Assembly (NCBI RefSeq): GCF_016458275.1
Contig: NZ_JAEMHM010000010.1
Location: forward strand, 124,001 to 188,000
Origin: Geomesophilobacter sediminis
GTDB lineage: Bacteria > Desulfobacterota > Desulfuromonadia > Geobacterales > Geobacteraceae
DNA: 64,000 bases
Direction of reading: 5' to 3'
A model generated the notes under the pieces. That model was not told the DNA's origin. It made no database searches and saw nothing but the letters and a program-made list of their open reading frames with translations. Below, piece after piece: positions 26,345 through 35,270 of this stretch; position 1 is the stretch's first letter; the number at the start of each line of letters is the position of its first letter. Made by a program: the position numbers and the translations under genes.

Positions 26345-27813
26345 TGCAGTTCCCTCTCTTGTTCCGGTGTCAGCGGTCTGTCGGTCGGCAGCGGCACCTT
26401 CGTTCCGGGGACGCTCGGCGACACCAACCTCGGCGTAATGAAGAAGACCAGCTCCTTCTCCTGCAGGTCGTTTTGCGTGGAGCGGAAAAGGGCTCCCAGG
26501 ACCGGGATGTCACCCAGTATCGGGATCTTGGACATGGTTTTCACCTGCTGCTCCTGGAGCAGACCGGCGAGTACCAGGCTCTCTCCGTCCTTGAGCTGCA
26601 CCCGGGTGCGGACCTCGCGGGTGTCGATGATCGGGTAGCCGTTCACCGCCAGGGTGCCGGAGATGCCGCTCACCTCGGCGGGGTCGATCTTCAATGAGAT
26701 GAGGCCGTTGTCCAGCAACTCCGGCCTGAAGTTCAGTTTCACCCCGACGTCGATGAACTGGATCGAGGTGGCGGAGAGGGCGCCGACGCCGGAGACATAG
26801 GAAAAGGGGATCTTGCTGCCGGCAAGGAACTTGCCGACCTGCCCGCTGCGGACCAGAAGATTCGGCTCCGCGAGTACCTTGGCAAGGCTCTTCGTCGAAA
26901 GCGCCTTCAGGATCGCACCGATGCCGGGTTTGAACACCGAGACCCCCGCCTGGAAGGCGTCCAGTCCTGCGTCCTTGACACCGTTCAAGGCGCCGATGCC
27001 GGGGGCGTTGCCGGCGATACCCTGGTTCCCGTTCAAAGGGTTCAACGAACCGTTGGGGAAGGGGGCCGCGCCTGCCAGGTTGATGAATCCCTCCCCTCCC
27101 GCCCCCTTCACCAGCGCGCTGATGCCGAGCGAGGCGAGCGCGCTCTTGTCGACCTGGGCCACCTTGACCTCCAGGAGCACCTGCTGCGGGTCCATTACCT
27201 GGATCAGGTTGATGACCATCGGACTATCCTTGCCATTGCCTGGAAGCTTTGGCGAAAGGTCCTCTCTTTCCGTATTGGGGGCGACCGCCTGGTAGGAGGC
27301 CTGGCTGTTATCCAGCGGCTTTTCCGGTTCCGGTTCTTCTCCGCCGCCCCCCTCGTTTTTCGCTGCATAGGCCTGGGCCAGCTTGAGCGCCTTTTTCGCC
27401 GTGTAGTCGTGGCGCACCTGCCCGGAGATGACGATGGTGTCGTTGGCGTAGTCGACCGTGACGGCGTCGTTGGGGCACAGGACACCGTTGATCTGGTCCT
27501 GAAGCAGCATGACGTCCCCTTTGACCCTCAGGTCGAAAAAGGTCGTCTTCCCCCCCTTCTCCCAGACGATCAGGGTCGTCGTGCCGATTTTTTTGCCGTT
27601 CACCTGCAACTGGGTGGGAGAGATGACCACCAGTTGCGCGATGTCCGGGGCGGCGACGGAGACCCGCTCCGTCGGCCTTTGGAGGTTGAGCAGCACGCTT
27701 TTGTGGACCACCACCTCCGTGGGCACTCCGGCCAGGGCCGATACCGGCCCGCAGCACAGGAGCCAGAGGACGAGCCCCCCCCAGATCCCTCCTTTAGTCA
27801 GGCACTGTTTCAT
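26323..27813 (-). CDS. rcpA: Tad secretin RcpA/CpaC
   Basis: A 496-residue outer-membrane secretin. After the signal peptide come the pilus-assembly N-terminal domain (beta strands around 'VVVHKSVLLNLQRPTERVSVAAPDIAQLVVISP'), a BON-like region near residues 110-150 ('VTVDYANDTIVISGQV'), and the secretin core with the typical 'VPVLGALFRSTQNDLQEKELVFFITP' end. It forms the pore for Flp filaments. I prefer ATG 27813 because GAGAGGTGA lies just upstream; the ATG at 27828 would add 5 residues. Confidence 0.93.
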   Translation of the reverse strand: MKQCLTKGGIWGGLVLWLLCCGPVSALAGVPTEVVVHKSVLLNLQRPTERVSVAAPDIAQLVVISPTQLQVNGKKIGTTTLIVWEKGGKTTFFDLRVKGDVMLLQDQINGVLCPNDAVTVDYANDTIVISGQVRHDYTAKKALKLAQAYAAKNEGGGGEEPEPEKPLDNSQASYQAVAPNTEREDLSPKLPGNGKDSPMVINLIQVMDPQQVLLEVKVAQVDKSALASLGISALVKGAGGEGFINLAGAAPFPNGSLNPLNGNQGIAGNAPGIGALNGVKDAGLDAFQAGVSVFKPGIGAILKALSTKSLAKVLAEPNLLVRSGQVGKFLAGSKIPFSYVSGVGALSATSIQFIDVGVKLNFRPELLDNGLISLKIDPAEVSGISGTLAVNGYPIIDTREVRTRVQLKDGESLVLAGLLQEQQVKTMSKIPILGDIPVLGALFRSTQNDLQEKELVFFITPRLVSPSVPGTKVPLPTDRPLTPEQERELQWMPLGK

Positions 27814-27852
27814 CCTGTCACCTCTCATTTCATAGTGATCGGAAATGCGGAG

Positions 27853-28734
27853 CTATTCGTGGGCGAATTCCCGCTTGGACTTACTCCCTCCGTTGATCAC
27901 CTCCACCGTGAAGAGCTGGGGGGGGGCGGCCACCTTGACGACTGGAGGAGGCGCCGGTCGGGCAACCACCTCACGCACCCGCTTCACCACCACCGGCTTG
28001 ACGACAACCGGAGCCTCAGTGACCCCGAGCGCCTTGGCCACGCTGGCCCCCTGGGTCGGCACCGCGGCGACATCCACCATGTTTCTCAATAAAAGCTGGA
28101 GCGATCCCTTCTTGGCACCTACGATCAACCTTTCCGCCTCGTCCGGGACCAGGTCCAGGGTAACCGTGGGAACGACCGTCGGCTTGCCGTCTTTTTGTTC
28201 GGTCACCTGCCCGCAGGCAAGGACGGGGATGTTCTGCAGGATGATCTTACTCAACTGATCTTCCTTGTCCGGCTTGCCCGGGCGCGGGGTGGTAAGGACC
28301 ACGTCAACCCTGCTGTTGGGGGTGATGAATCCGGCCACGCCGGCCACCTCGTTCACCGAAACCGTTACCGCGCGGTGCCCTTCCGGGACCATGTAGGTCA
28401 TGATGCCGGTACCGGCACCCTTGAGCGGCATCAGCTTCGTCTCGGTGATGACGTCCCCCGGGGCGATCTGCCGCACCGCCACCCGCCCCAGCAACCGCTT
28501 AGGATCGGTGCAATAACCCGACGGAAGGGCCTCTTTAGGCCAGGTCGCCAGTTTCACCGACCCGGGTTCAAGACGGGCGCCGACCGGCACGTCGGCAGCC
28601 GCGGTGACGATGGAGACGCCGGAAAAGGCGCCGGAACTGTGCTTTTTCAGGTAATCCCGAACTTGCCAGGTCGCGGCTCCGCCCAGGATCAGGGCAACGA
28701 CGGTTGCGATGGTTGCTGCACCGGGTCGATTCAT
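27853..28734 (-). CDS. rcpC: Tad pilus protein RcpC/CpaB
   Basis: A 293-residue RcpC/CpaB family protein: one N-terminal helix ('AATIATVVALILGGAATWQV'), an SAF domain ('SIVTAAADVPVGARLEPGSV ', 'IAPGDVITETKL'), the RcpC domain ('HRAVTVSVNEVAGVAGFITP') and a Pro/Val-rich C-terminal tail. SAF domains in this family are thought to contact peptidoglycan or glycan and to help the secretin. It lies between tadE and rcpA in the same direction with short gaps (14 and 39 bp). Confidence 0.92.
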   Translation of the reverse strand: MNRPGAATIATVVALILGGAATWQVRDYLKKHSSGAFSGVSIVTAAADVPVGARLEPGSVKLATWPKEALPSGYCTDPKRLLGRVAVRQIAPGDVITETKLMPLKGAGTGIMTYMVPEGHRAVTVSVNEVAGVAGFITPNSRVDVVLTTPRPGKPDKEDQLSKIILQNIPVLACGQVTEQKDGKPTVVPTVTLDLVPDEAERLIVGAKKGSLQLLLRNMVDVAAVPTQGASVAKALGVTEAPVVVKPVVVKRVREVVARPAPPPVVKVAAPPQLFTVEVINGGSKSKREFAHE

Positions 28735-28748
28735 CCTTGCCTCCGAAC

Positions 28749-29153
28749 TTAATTCTCCCAGCGCATGGTTGCCTGGGTAGTGAGGTTGATGTTGTTCAGC
28801 TGGGGGATGAGCTGCGGGACCACCGTATTGAACGGACAGGTGACCTGAACGGTAACCGTGCAGTCCGTACCGGGAGGGCAGGCCGTAGTGATCCCCCCGG
28901 TGCTCGTGGAGGTTGTTGCCTGGACATTGGCGAACGGAGCAAGCTGGGTTACCCGGGCCTGGATCTTGGCCTCGTCGATCGGGGCCGGGGTCACCGAAGC
29001 CAGCCGCGCCCCTTCCCGCGCTGCGAGGTTCAGCGTGTTTCTCATGTACATGACCCGGCCGAACTCGATCGTCCCGAACAGGATGAGGAGCAGCAGCGTG
29101 ATTGAGATGGCCATCTCTACCAAAGCGGAACCTTTTTCGCCTCGAGCAGTCAT
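28749..29153 (-). CDS. tadE: TadE-like pseudopilin
   Basis: A 134-residue protein with the TadE signature: a short leader, 'GSALVEMAISITLLLLILFGTIEFGR' (Glu at +5 relative to a Gly/Ser junction), then 'NLAAREGARLAS'. It would be a minor pilin processed by the same peptidase as Flp. First gene of the minus-strand Tad operon, with a sigma70-like promoter about 55 bp upstream. Confidence 0.9.
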   Translation of the reverse strand: MTARGEKGSALVEMAISITLLLLILFGTIEFGRVMYMRNTLNLAAREGARLASVTPAPIDEAKIQARVTQLAPFANVQATTSTSTGGITTACPPGTDCTVTVQVTCPFNTVVPQLIPQLNNINLTTQATMRWEN

Positions 29154-29207
29154 TGACTTCTACCTCTCCAGTCTCTCATTAGTTGAACGGTGGCGATTCG
29201 GGTCATT

Positions 29208-29235
29208 AGTTTATATTAACGATCAATGCCGTCAA
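29208..29235 (-). promoter_or_regulatory. Promoter of the Tad operon
   Basis: On the minus strand TTGACG (29235-29230), a 16-bp spacer and TAAACT (29213-29208). Transcription would begin near 29201 and leave a leader of about 48 nt before the tadE ATG. It is the best match in the region. Confidence 0.5.
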
Positions 29236-29891
29236 CCGATGCCGGCAGCTACTTCTTCCCGGGCCAAGGGTATCTCTCAACTGATCCATCGCGGCGTCTC
29301 TCCGATACAGTGGGGAGCGCCACCGGAAAGGCACAAAGAGATCAGGGACAATGCGAATGAGGTTGAGGCCGAACGGCCAAAGCGCGTTGTACCATCAGCT
29401 GATCCAGTACCGGGAAAATCAGGGCTACCCATAAGGGGAAAACCGAGGACATCACCAGGTAAGGATGAGGATGCTCAGCGCAAACGGCACTTCCGGTCCG
29501 TTAACGTCTCGACAATACGGGACTCCCTCGATATCGCAGGGGCGGGGCCGCCGCGCCCCTGCCGCCCGGCTGGCGCCCAGCCGGTCGGATCCGCCGGCGC
29601 GCTCCCTGGAGAAAAGGAGGTCCTCCTTTGGCACGGCCATCGTGGCCGGAAAGACTGATCGTTCGCGGGGAAATTGATGAAGGTCCTGGGAGTTTCTACT
29701 CAGAGAGGTCGTGGCTTGGGCGGGGGCAAAGTCAGGGATTTTACTCTAATGACAAACGCGCCGGTTTGAAATAGCTTTATTGGCAATTGTTAATCAGGTC
29801 AATTTTGGACCCGCCTCTCCTTGGAAGCTCATTGCCTCCGGTCCAGACAGTCGCGTTCCCCAACAGCTTGGACGAAGTGCAGGAGGTCGGC
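29236..29891. other. 656-bp intergenic region between Tad operon and next gene
   Basis: I see no credible gene: the open frames here lack ribosome-binding sites and protein-like composition. Near the right end TTGAAA (29765-29770) with an AT-rich follow-up may be part of the promoter for the small gene at 29892. Confidence 0.35.
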
Positions 29892-30092
29892 ATGGCACTG
29901 GGACAAAACGGTTTCCTTCTGCAGCGCGGGGACTTGGTAAAGGTGGTCGGCTGGGACGACGGCGGGATTCCGCTGGGCACCGTGGCGCCGGTGCGGGAGG
30001 TTTTGGATGAGGGCCGCTGCCTGTTGCTGGGTGGCCGGCTCGAAAGGTACGTCCACCGGTCCCGGGTCGAGGTCCTTTCCTATGCGAGGTAG
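29892..30092 (+). CDS. Small hypothetical protein, 66 aa
   Basis: A 66-residue protein starting at ATG 29892, which is preceded by a perfect AGGAGG at 5-nt spacing. That site, rather than the longer open frame from 29787, decides the start. The sequence is beta-rich with regular hydrophobic alternation ('FLLQRGDLVKVVGWDDGG', 'CLLLGGRLERYVHRSRVEVL') and looks like a small SH3/KOW-like barrel. It precedes the 261-aa gene by 30 bp in the same direction. Function unknown. Confidence 0.65.
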   Translation: MALGQNGFLLQRGDLVKVVGWDDGGIPLGTVAPVREVLDEGRCLLLGGRLERYVHRSRVEVLSYAR

Positions 30093-30122
30093 GGGATTTG
30101 CTTTGGTCAAAGGGGAACGGTC

Positions 30123-30908
30123 ATGTCCCATTTCCATTCTCGGTGCGACATCTACCGTTTTTGCATCAGGATGCAGGGGAAAAGCCTGGAAAGTGTTTGC
30201 AGCTCGATCCGCTACGAAATAGCCACGCTCCGGGGCGACCTCTCCGGCTGCCGGCTTGCCAGCGAGGTGCGGCGCACAGCGACGCGCTACCTGCAGGAAC
30301 TCGAAGTCCTGCTGGATGTCCTGTTACGGGGCATGCTCCCGCTGCGCTGCACACCGCAGTTTCTCAACAGCGTCGGCCCTCTGCTTAATCAGTTCCCGAT
30401 CCGCATCAGCGAGGAGCGCGCCGTGCAGGTAATCCCGGTTGCGGGTCCGGCGGAAGGAGGGATCGACAAGGCAATGGGGTTTCTCAAGGAACTGGCCGGT
30501 TCCACTGTTACCGCCAGGTATTTTTTCCAACGCATCGACCTTAAGCTGCCGGCACCGCTTTCGACCGCGGATCAACCGGTGCCCCTGTCGAAAGTGGCCA
30601 CGCTCACCAAAGGCCTGGACCGCCGATTTCCCTTCTGGCTCTTTTTCGTGACCCAACAAAACGGAACCTTGAGGCAGCTTTTGCAGTTCATTGCCCGGAT
30701 CGATTCGGTCAAAGGTGCTCACGGCAGCGACCGCCTGATGGAGCTGCTGCAGGAGAAGTGGCTGCCGGCCCTGAACTGCATGTGCCGCTTCGCAGGCTTT
30801 GCCGAAACCGACATCGCGCATCTCCTTCGCCAGTGCATCGAGTACCTCTTTCCGCCCCGCCCTGCTCTGCGCGCATCGAACCGGCCGAATCGGTTCCTGG
30901 CCAAGTGA
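30123..30908 (+). CDS. Hypothetical protein, 261 aa
   Basis: A mostly helical, soluble 261-residue protein without signal peptide or membrane segment. It contains several amphipathic stretches ('YLQELEVLLDVLLRGML', 'LRQLLQFIARIDSVKG', 'DRLMELLQEKWLPALNCM'). I do not recognise the family. The ATG has GGGGA at an acceptable distance. It lies between the 66-aa gene and a receiver gene in the same direction, so it may belong to a signalling unit; a phosphotransfer-like helical role is possible but not shown, and no histidine motif stands out. Confidence 0.65.
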   Translation: MSHFHSRCDIYRFCIRMQGKSLESVCSSIRYEIATLRGDLSGCRLASEVRRTATRYLQELEVLLDVLLRGMLPLRCTPQFLNSVGPLLNQFPIRISEERAVQVIPVAGPAEGGIDKAMGFLKELAGSTVTARYFFQRIDLKLPAPLSTADQPVPLSKVATLTKGLDRRFPFWLFFVTQQNGTLRQLLQFIARIDSVKGAHGSDRLMELLQEKWLPALNCMCRFAGFAETDIAHLLRQCIEYLFPPRPALRASNRPNRFLAK

Positions 30909-30965
30909 TGCGGAAGGCGTTTTTGCGGAGGTGCCTCGGTTGGAACCGCAAACGAGGAGTCGTCC

Positions 30966-31379
30966 ATGGAAACCACCGTCCCCACTCCCACGTCGGGTGA
31001 AACAACACTGCTGTATGTGGATGACGACGAAGACACCAGGAGAATGATCGGCACCATCTTGCACCGCCGCTACAAAACGGTGCAGATACTTTTCGCCGGT
31101 GACGGCATCGACGCATTGTTGAAGGTGGTCGAGCGTTCCCCGGACATCATCCTGCTCGACATTTTTTTGCCCTGTCTCGACGGGTTTACCCTGGCCAAGA
31201 AGATCCTCACCGACAACCGGGAAAGCAAGGTCGTCGTGGTGTCGGGATGCAGTGACCCCGTCGTCGTCGACGGATGTCTGGCTCTCGGAATCGCCGGCTA
31301 CGTCAGCAAGCCGATCTACTTCCCGGATTTCTTCCAGCTGCTGGACGAGTTGATCGGGATGGAGGAGGTGGGCCCCTGA
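30966..31379 (+). CDS. Single-domain CheY-like response regulator
   Basis: A 137-residue receiver with the full set of active residues: the acidic cluster in 'LLYVDDDEDTR', the phospho-acceptor Asp in 'IILLDIFLPCLDG', the Ser in 'VVVSGCSD' and the Lys in 'GYVSKPIYF'. No output domain. The gene ends 4 bp before the convergent histidine-kinase gene on the other strand, so the two are likely a functional neighbourhood: either as a second target of that kinase or as a relay to the NarL-type regulator beyond it. Confidence 0.88.
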   Translation: METTVPTPTSGETTLLYVDDDEDTRRMIGTILHRRYKTVQILFAGDGIDALLKVVERSPDIILLDIFLPCLDGFTLAKKILTDNRESKVVVVSGCSDPVVVDGCLALGIAGYVSKPIYFPDFFQLLDELIGMEEVGP

Positions 31380-31383
31380 AAGG

Positions 31384-32667
31384 TCAGGAGGGGATCGGCA
31401 GGCTTAGTTCGGCAGTCGTCAAACCGGGGCGGGAGGTGATCTTGAACCATCCCTCCGCCAGCGAAATCCTCTGCTTGATGTTGGCCAGGCCGAACCCCTT
31501 CTTGGCGTCGGGGTGGAAACCGACCCCGTCATCGGTGACCAGCAGGTGGGCAAAGGGACCCCGCTTCCTCATCCGGACCGTTACCGTTTTCGCCTGGGCG
31601 TGCTTGACGATGTTGTTCAGCAGCTCCCGCACGCTCTGGTACAGAAGGATCCTCGTCTCCGCAGGGAGGTCATTGGGAAGGGTCCCGTTTATGGTGAAGG
31701 TAAAGCGGTGTTCGCTGGAAAGGCGTCCTCCCAGGCTCGCCAGTGCCTCGGCCAGCCCCACCTCGTACAACAACGGAGGGCTGAGATCGTAGCAGATATC
31801 CCGGATCTCGGTGATCGCACTTTCCAGGATCTGGTCGAAGGAGGCGATCAGTTCTTCCGCGGTCGCGCTCCGATCCTGCATGTTGATTTTGAGCTGAGCC
31901 AGGGCCAGGTTCTGCACCACGTTGTCGTGCAGTTCCGTCGAGATCCGGCGCCGTTCCTTCTCTTCGGTGTAGTTCATCTCCTCAACGAGATTTTTCAGGC
32001 GTCGGCAGCTCGCTTCGAGTTCTTTTTCCAGCTGTTCCCGCTCCGCGAGCACGTTCATGAGCTCCTGGTTCATCGAGCTCAGATGGTTGTTGATATCGGC
32101 AATGAAATAGGCACGCTCCGCGAGCCGGGACTCCAGTTCCCTGTTTTTCTCGAGGATGCTGCGTTCCCGCTTTTTCGACTCGCTCAGGTCGCAGATGATT
32201 CCGGCCAAGCCGACGGTGCTCCCGGAGTGGTCCCGTAACGGAGTGCAGCTGATCGAGACCTCCTTTCCGGAACCGCCGTCCTCGGGAAGTACGGCCTCGT
32301 AGCGAAACGGTGCTCCGTCCGCCAGGAGGCTGGATTCGGCGTCCGCCGGGGGGTGGCTGAGCCCCTTCGGCCAGCGGGGCGCTGCCGCGGAGACGACCGA
32401 GGGGTCAAGGTCCCTCGCCAGCCGGTCAAAAGCGGCATTTCCTCCCAGAAACCGCCCGGTGGCATCCTTGCCAAAGATCGGGCAAGGAAGTGCGTTGAGG
32501 AGGCTGGAGAGAAACCCGGGAAGAGCCCTCGCGCCCCCGAATTGGCGGCAGGCCGCGGCATCGAGACTGCCGCGGGGTGAACGCGATGGAGCACAGGTTT
32601 CAGCTCCGGAGGTGGGTGAGGTCGGCAAGTTTTTCGAATTCTCTTGGAAGCGGGTCTTCGTTGTCAT
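31384..32667 (-). CDS. PAS histidine kinase of the NarL/DegS type
   Basis: A 427-residue soluble kinase without membrane helices. A PAS-like domain spans about residues 48-165 ('LLNALPCPIFGKDATGRFLGG', 'GLAGIICDLSESKKRE'), then a coiled coil (165-235), a HisKA_3 domain with His247 in 'RRISTELHDNVVQN', and a HATPase_c domain ('LLVTDDGVGF', 'GFGLANIKQRI'). This is the NarX/DegS class that pairs with NarL-type regulators, and such a regulator is encoded divergently 370 bp away. The signal is cytoplasmic and unknown. Confidence 0.9.
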   Translation of the reverse strand: MTTKTRFQENSKNLPTSPTSGAETCAPSRSPRGSLDAAACRQFGGARALPGFLSSLLNALPCPIFGKDATGRFLGGNAAFDRLARDLDPSVVSAAAPRWPKGLSHPPADAESSLLADGAPFRYEAVLPEDGGSGKEVSISCTPLRDHSGSTVGLAGIICDLSESKKRERSILEKNRELESRLAERAYFIADINNHLSSMNQELMNVLAEREQLEKELEASCRRLKNLVEEMNYTEEKERRRISTELHDNVVQNLALAQLKINMQDRSATAEELIASFDQILESAITEIRDICYDLSPPLLYEVGLAEALASLGGRLSSEHRFTFTINGTLPNDLPAETRILLYQSVRELLNNIVKHAQAKTVTVRMRKRGPFAHLLVTDDGVGFHPDAKKGFGLANIKQRISLAEGWFKITSRPGLTTAELSLPIPS

Positions 32668-33037
32668 AGGCGATCCCCGGGATTCTCAAAGGTCGTTGCG
32701 GACTGTTTCCGTTTTTCTTTCAACCAGGATGTTGGCTGCCACGGTATAGCACGGATTAAATTAAAAATCTATTAACAAATTCAGGCAATGACCGCCAATG
32801 GTCCGATGTAACGGCATTTTGTATCGGCAAATACGATCTCTGCGACGTGGTATTACCAATAGATTAATTCTTATTGAAAATTTATTTTTTATATTGTAAT
32901 TACTGAGAGTACTTTATCCGGTTAACGGGCGCTCTGTCACACATCTGCGACACCGGCTCGTTTTGCTCTTCGGAAATGGTTCATCCCAACAAAAACTGCT
33001 GTGGTCTGGACGACGTGAGACTGCGGAGGGAGGCGTT
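32668..33037. other. AT-rich divergent promoter region
   Basis: A 370-bp non-coding stretch between the divergent kinase and regulator genes, clearly more AT-rich than its surroundings (32740-32920), which suggests promoters on both strands. No single hexamer pair is convincing enough to mark. Confidence 0.45.
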
Positions 33038-33676
33038 ATGCGTGTTCTACTTGCCGACGATCACTGTATGATTCGCGAAGGTCTGCGGTTGCTGCTGGAA
33101 AAAGAGCCGGACATCTCGGTAGTTGCCGAGGCCGATGACGGGACCTCGGCAGTGGCGGCGACCATGGAAGTCCTTCCCGACGTGGCGATACTCGACTTGA
33201 GCATGCCCACCATGACCGGAACTGAGGCGGCGCGGGCGATCCGGGAAAAAGCGCCCCAAGTGGAGGTGGTACTGGTCAGCATGCACAGCGACCGATATTA
33301 CGTCCTCGATGCCTTCAAGGCCGGGATCCGGTCCTACATCCTCAAAAACGGCGCCTCGAACGAACTGGTGGCGGCGGTACGCGCGGCCGCCAACCACGAG
33401 TCCTACATCAGCCCCAAGATAAGCGACTTGATCATCTCCGGGTTGATCGGCGGGGAGGGCCGCAAAAGAAGCGACGAGTTGCTGACCCCGCGCGAGTACG
33501 AAGCGTACCGGCTGCTGGCGTCCGGAAAGAGCTGCAAGGAAATCGGGTTTGACCTGGGCATCAGCCACAAGACCGTGGAAACCTACCGCCAGAACGTGAT
33601 GAAAAAGCTGAACCTTACCAACATCGTCCAGCTGGCTACCCATGCCCGGGAGGAAGGGCTCCTCGCCACCCCCTGA
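33038..33676 (+). CDS. NarL/FixJ-family response regulator
   Basis: A 212-residue regulator. The receiver has Asp pair 'LADDH', phospho-acceptor Asp53 ('AILDLSMPTMTG') and Lys ('SYILKNGAS'). The C-terminal LuxR-type helix-turn-helix is complete ('LTPREYEAYRLLASGKSCKEIG', 'ISHKTVETYRQNVMKKL'). I use ATG 33038 with GGAGGGAGG upstream; the earlier in-frame start adds 25 unrelated residues. It is most likely the partner of the divergent HisKA_3 kinase. A strong terminator follows. Confidence 0.92.
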   Translation: MRVLLADDHCMIREGLRLLLEKEPDISVVAEADDGTSAVAATMEVLPDVAILDLSMPTMTGTEAARAIREKAPQVEVVLVSMHSDRYYVLDAFKAGIRSYILKNGASNELVAAVRAAANHESYISPKISDLIISGLIGGEGRKRSDELLTPREYEAYRLLASGKSCKEIGFDLGISHKTVETYRQNVMKKLNLTNIVQLATHAREEGLLATP

Positions 33677-33700
33677 TCCGAAACAACAGTCATCGATCCA

Positions 33701-33737
33701 AAGCCGGCCCGCATGTTGCGGGGCCGGCTTTTTTTTT
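33701..33737 (+). terminator. Rho-independent terminator of the NarL-type gene
   Basis: Arms AAGCCGGCCC and GGGCCGGCTT (33701-33710 and 33721-33730) around a GC-containing loop, followed directly by a run of nine T residues. Confidence 0.93.
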
Positions 33738-34056
33738 GGGGAAAATCCCCCGAGCGGGGTCCCGGGCGGGAAGGCCAGCCTCCCGTTTCGGAGGAGCCGC
33801 CTCCAGCTATCTTCCCACCCCCGGATCCAGGTTTTGCTGGTGTTGGCTCCGGTGACGCTGCGAAATGACTGCGGAATTGTATTCGATGACATTTTTCTAA
33901 TATTTGAAATAATGGGTCCCCGGCCGGTTGTCGCGTCGGTCACCCATCGCCTTGAGCCGGCTAAGGCAGGCGTGCCGCGTGCAGTCATCGGCGGTCCTGC
34001 TTTCCCTGCTCCGTTCTCCCACACCGCCGTCTCCCGGAGCAAACCCGAGGTGATCC
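33738..34056. other. 319-bp intergenic region before the CheW-like gene
   Basis: No gene seen. An AT-rich patch at 33875-33915 could hold the promoter of the CheW-like/Sel1 pair. Confidence 0.35.
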
Positions 34057-35253
34057 ATGCCAGGCTCCCCCCCGTCACCCTTAAGCAACTATTGTTTGTC
34101 ATGCGTCATCGCCGGCCAGCCTTTCGCCGCCCGTCTCTCCCTGGTTTTGCAGGTTCTGATCCGGCCCAACCTGATCGAGCTGGAGTCACCTCCCGAGGGT
34201 GTCGTCGGGCTGACCACCTGGCGCGGCCAGGTAATCCCGGTCCTCAAGACTGCGCAGAAGCTGCTCGTGCCGGCACCGGCTCGACAGGAGGCCCGACTGG
34301 TGCTGGTAGTGAAGCAGGGATCGGACGTGGCCGGTATCGCCGTCGACGAGGTCAGGGGACTGTTCCGGGTAGGGGGAGTCCCGTTGCGGCCACCGAGCCT
34401 GGAGGAAGGGGTCGCGGTGAACCTGACGGGGCTGGGCGGCCTGGTGACTCCGGTCGGTGGGCAGCAGAGCTTGTGGGAGCTGAATCTCGACGCGCTCTGC
34501 ACGTTCACCACCCCGTTTGCTACCGCTTACGAGGCCATGCGGGTCTCCGAAACGGCGGAGGCACCCGAACCGCAGAACGATCTGTTCGTCACCTTCGAGG
34601 TGGAAAACGTCGAGTACGCGTTGCGCCTGGCCTCCCTGCGTCGGCTCATCTCGATCAGCAGAATCAGCAACGGCAGCGATCCTGCCGGGGAAAGAATCGA
34701 GACGATAACCGACGGCCCGGGGGCCATCCCGCTTCTCGACCTGCGTGCTCTCTCTTCAGCCTTCCCCTCCCACCAGCCCATGGATGATCCCCTGCCGGCC
34801 GACGTCGCCGAAGGAGACGCAGCATCCGGTGGGGCCGGAAACCTGCCGGGGCTCGTCGGTGCCGTGTGGTCGCAGCTGCGCAAAAGCGCCCGCGAGTTGC
34901 TGCACCCCCACGCACACGATACCAACGCGGCCGGTCCCGGTGCCGTTCCGGAGGGCGCGCCCGGTGGGGCGGAGGCCGAGCCGCAGGAGCAGGATGCCGG
35001 CAGGATCGGAACGGTCCTGGTGCTGGAAAAGGAGTTGAAGGTAGTCGGCATAGCAGTTGAGCGGCTGACGGGTCTGATCCGTGGGGCCAATGGGGGCCCG
35101 GGGATGAGGAAAAACGGGGTACTCCTCGTCAAAAGCAGCCAAAGTGGCAAGCCGATCCGGATGCTCGACGATTCCTGCCTCATCGACAGGGAACTGCCGG
35201 TAACTCGCACCGGCAAGGGGCCGTACGCTGACGGCAGAGAAGAACGCCACTGA
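34057..35253 (+). CDS. Two-domain CheW-like protein
   Basis: A 398-residue soluble protein with two CheW-like halves. The first (about residues 8-160) contains 'PPEGVVGLTTWRGQVIPVLKT' and 'VAGIAVDEVRGLFRVGG', the standard CheW strand and turn pattern. The second (about 175-375) has 'YALRLASLRRLISISR', an insert of about 100 Ala/Gly/Pro-rich residues, and 'VVGIAVERLTGLIRG'. CheW scaffolds couple CheA kinases to receptors. No cheA, mcp or other che gene is visible nearby, so the partner must be elsewhere. ATG 34057 has GAGGTG upstream. The Sel1-repeat gene follows after 17 bp and is likely co-transcribed. Confidence 0.8.
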   Translation: MPGSPPSPLSNYCLSCVIAGQPFAARLSLVLQVLIRPNLIELESPPEGVVGLTTWRGQVIPVLKTAQKLLVPAPARQEARLVLVVKQGSDVAGIAVDEVRGLFRVGGVPLRPPSLEEGVAVNLTGLGGLVTPVGGQQSLWELNLDALCTFTTPFATAYEAMRVSETAEAPEPQNDLFVTFEVENVEYALRLASLRRLISISRISNGSDPAGERIETITDGPGAIPLLDLRALSSAFPSHQPMDDPLPADVAEGDAASGGAGNLPGLVGAVWSQLRKSARELLHPHAHDTNAAGPGAVPEGAPGGAEAEPQEQDAGRIGTVLVLEKELKVVGIAVERLTGLIRGANGGPGMRKNGVLLVKSSQSGKPIRMLDDSCLIDRELPVTRTGKGPYADGREERH

Positions 35254-35270
35254 AGGAAGCGGAGGCGCGG

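Noticed and set aside
29452-29640. 62-aa minus-strand frame in the intergenic region
   Set aside because: No ribosome-binding site and no protein-like hydrophobic pattern.
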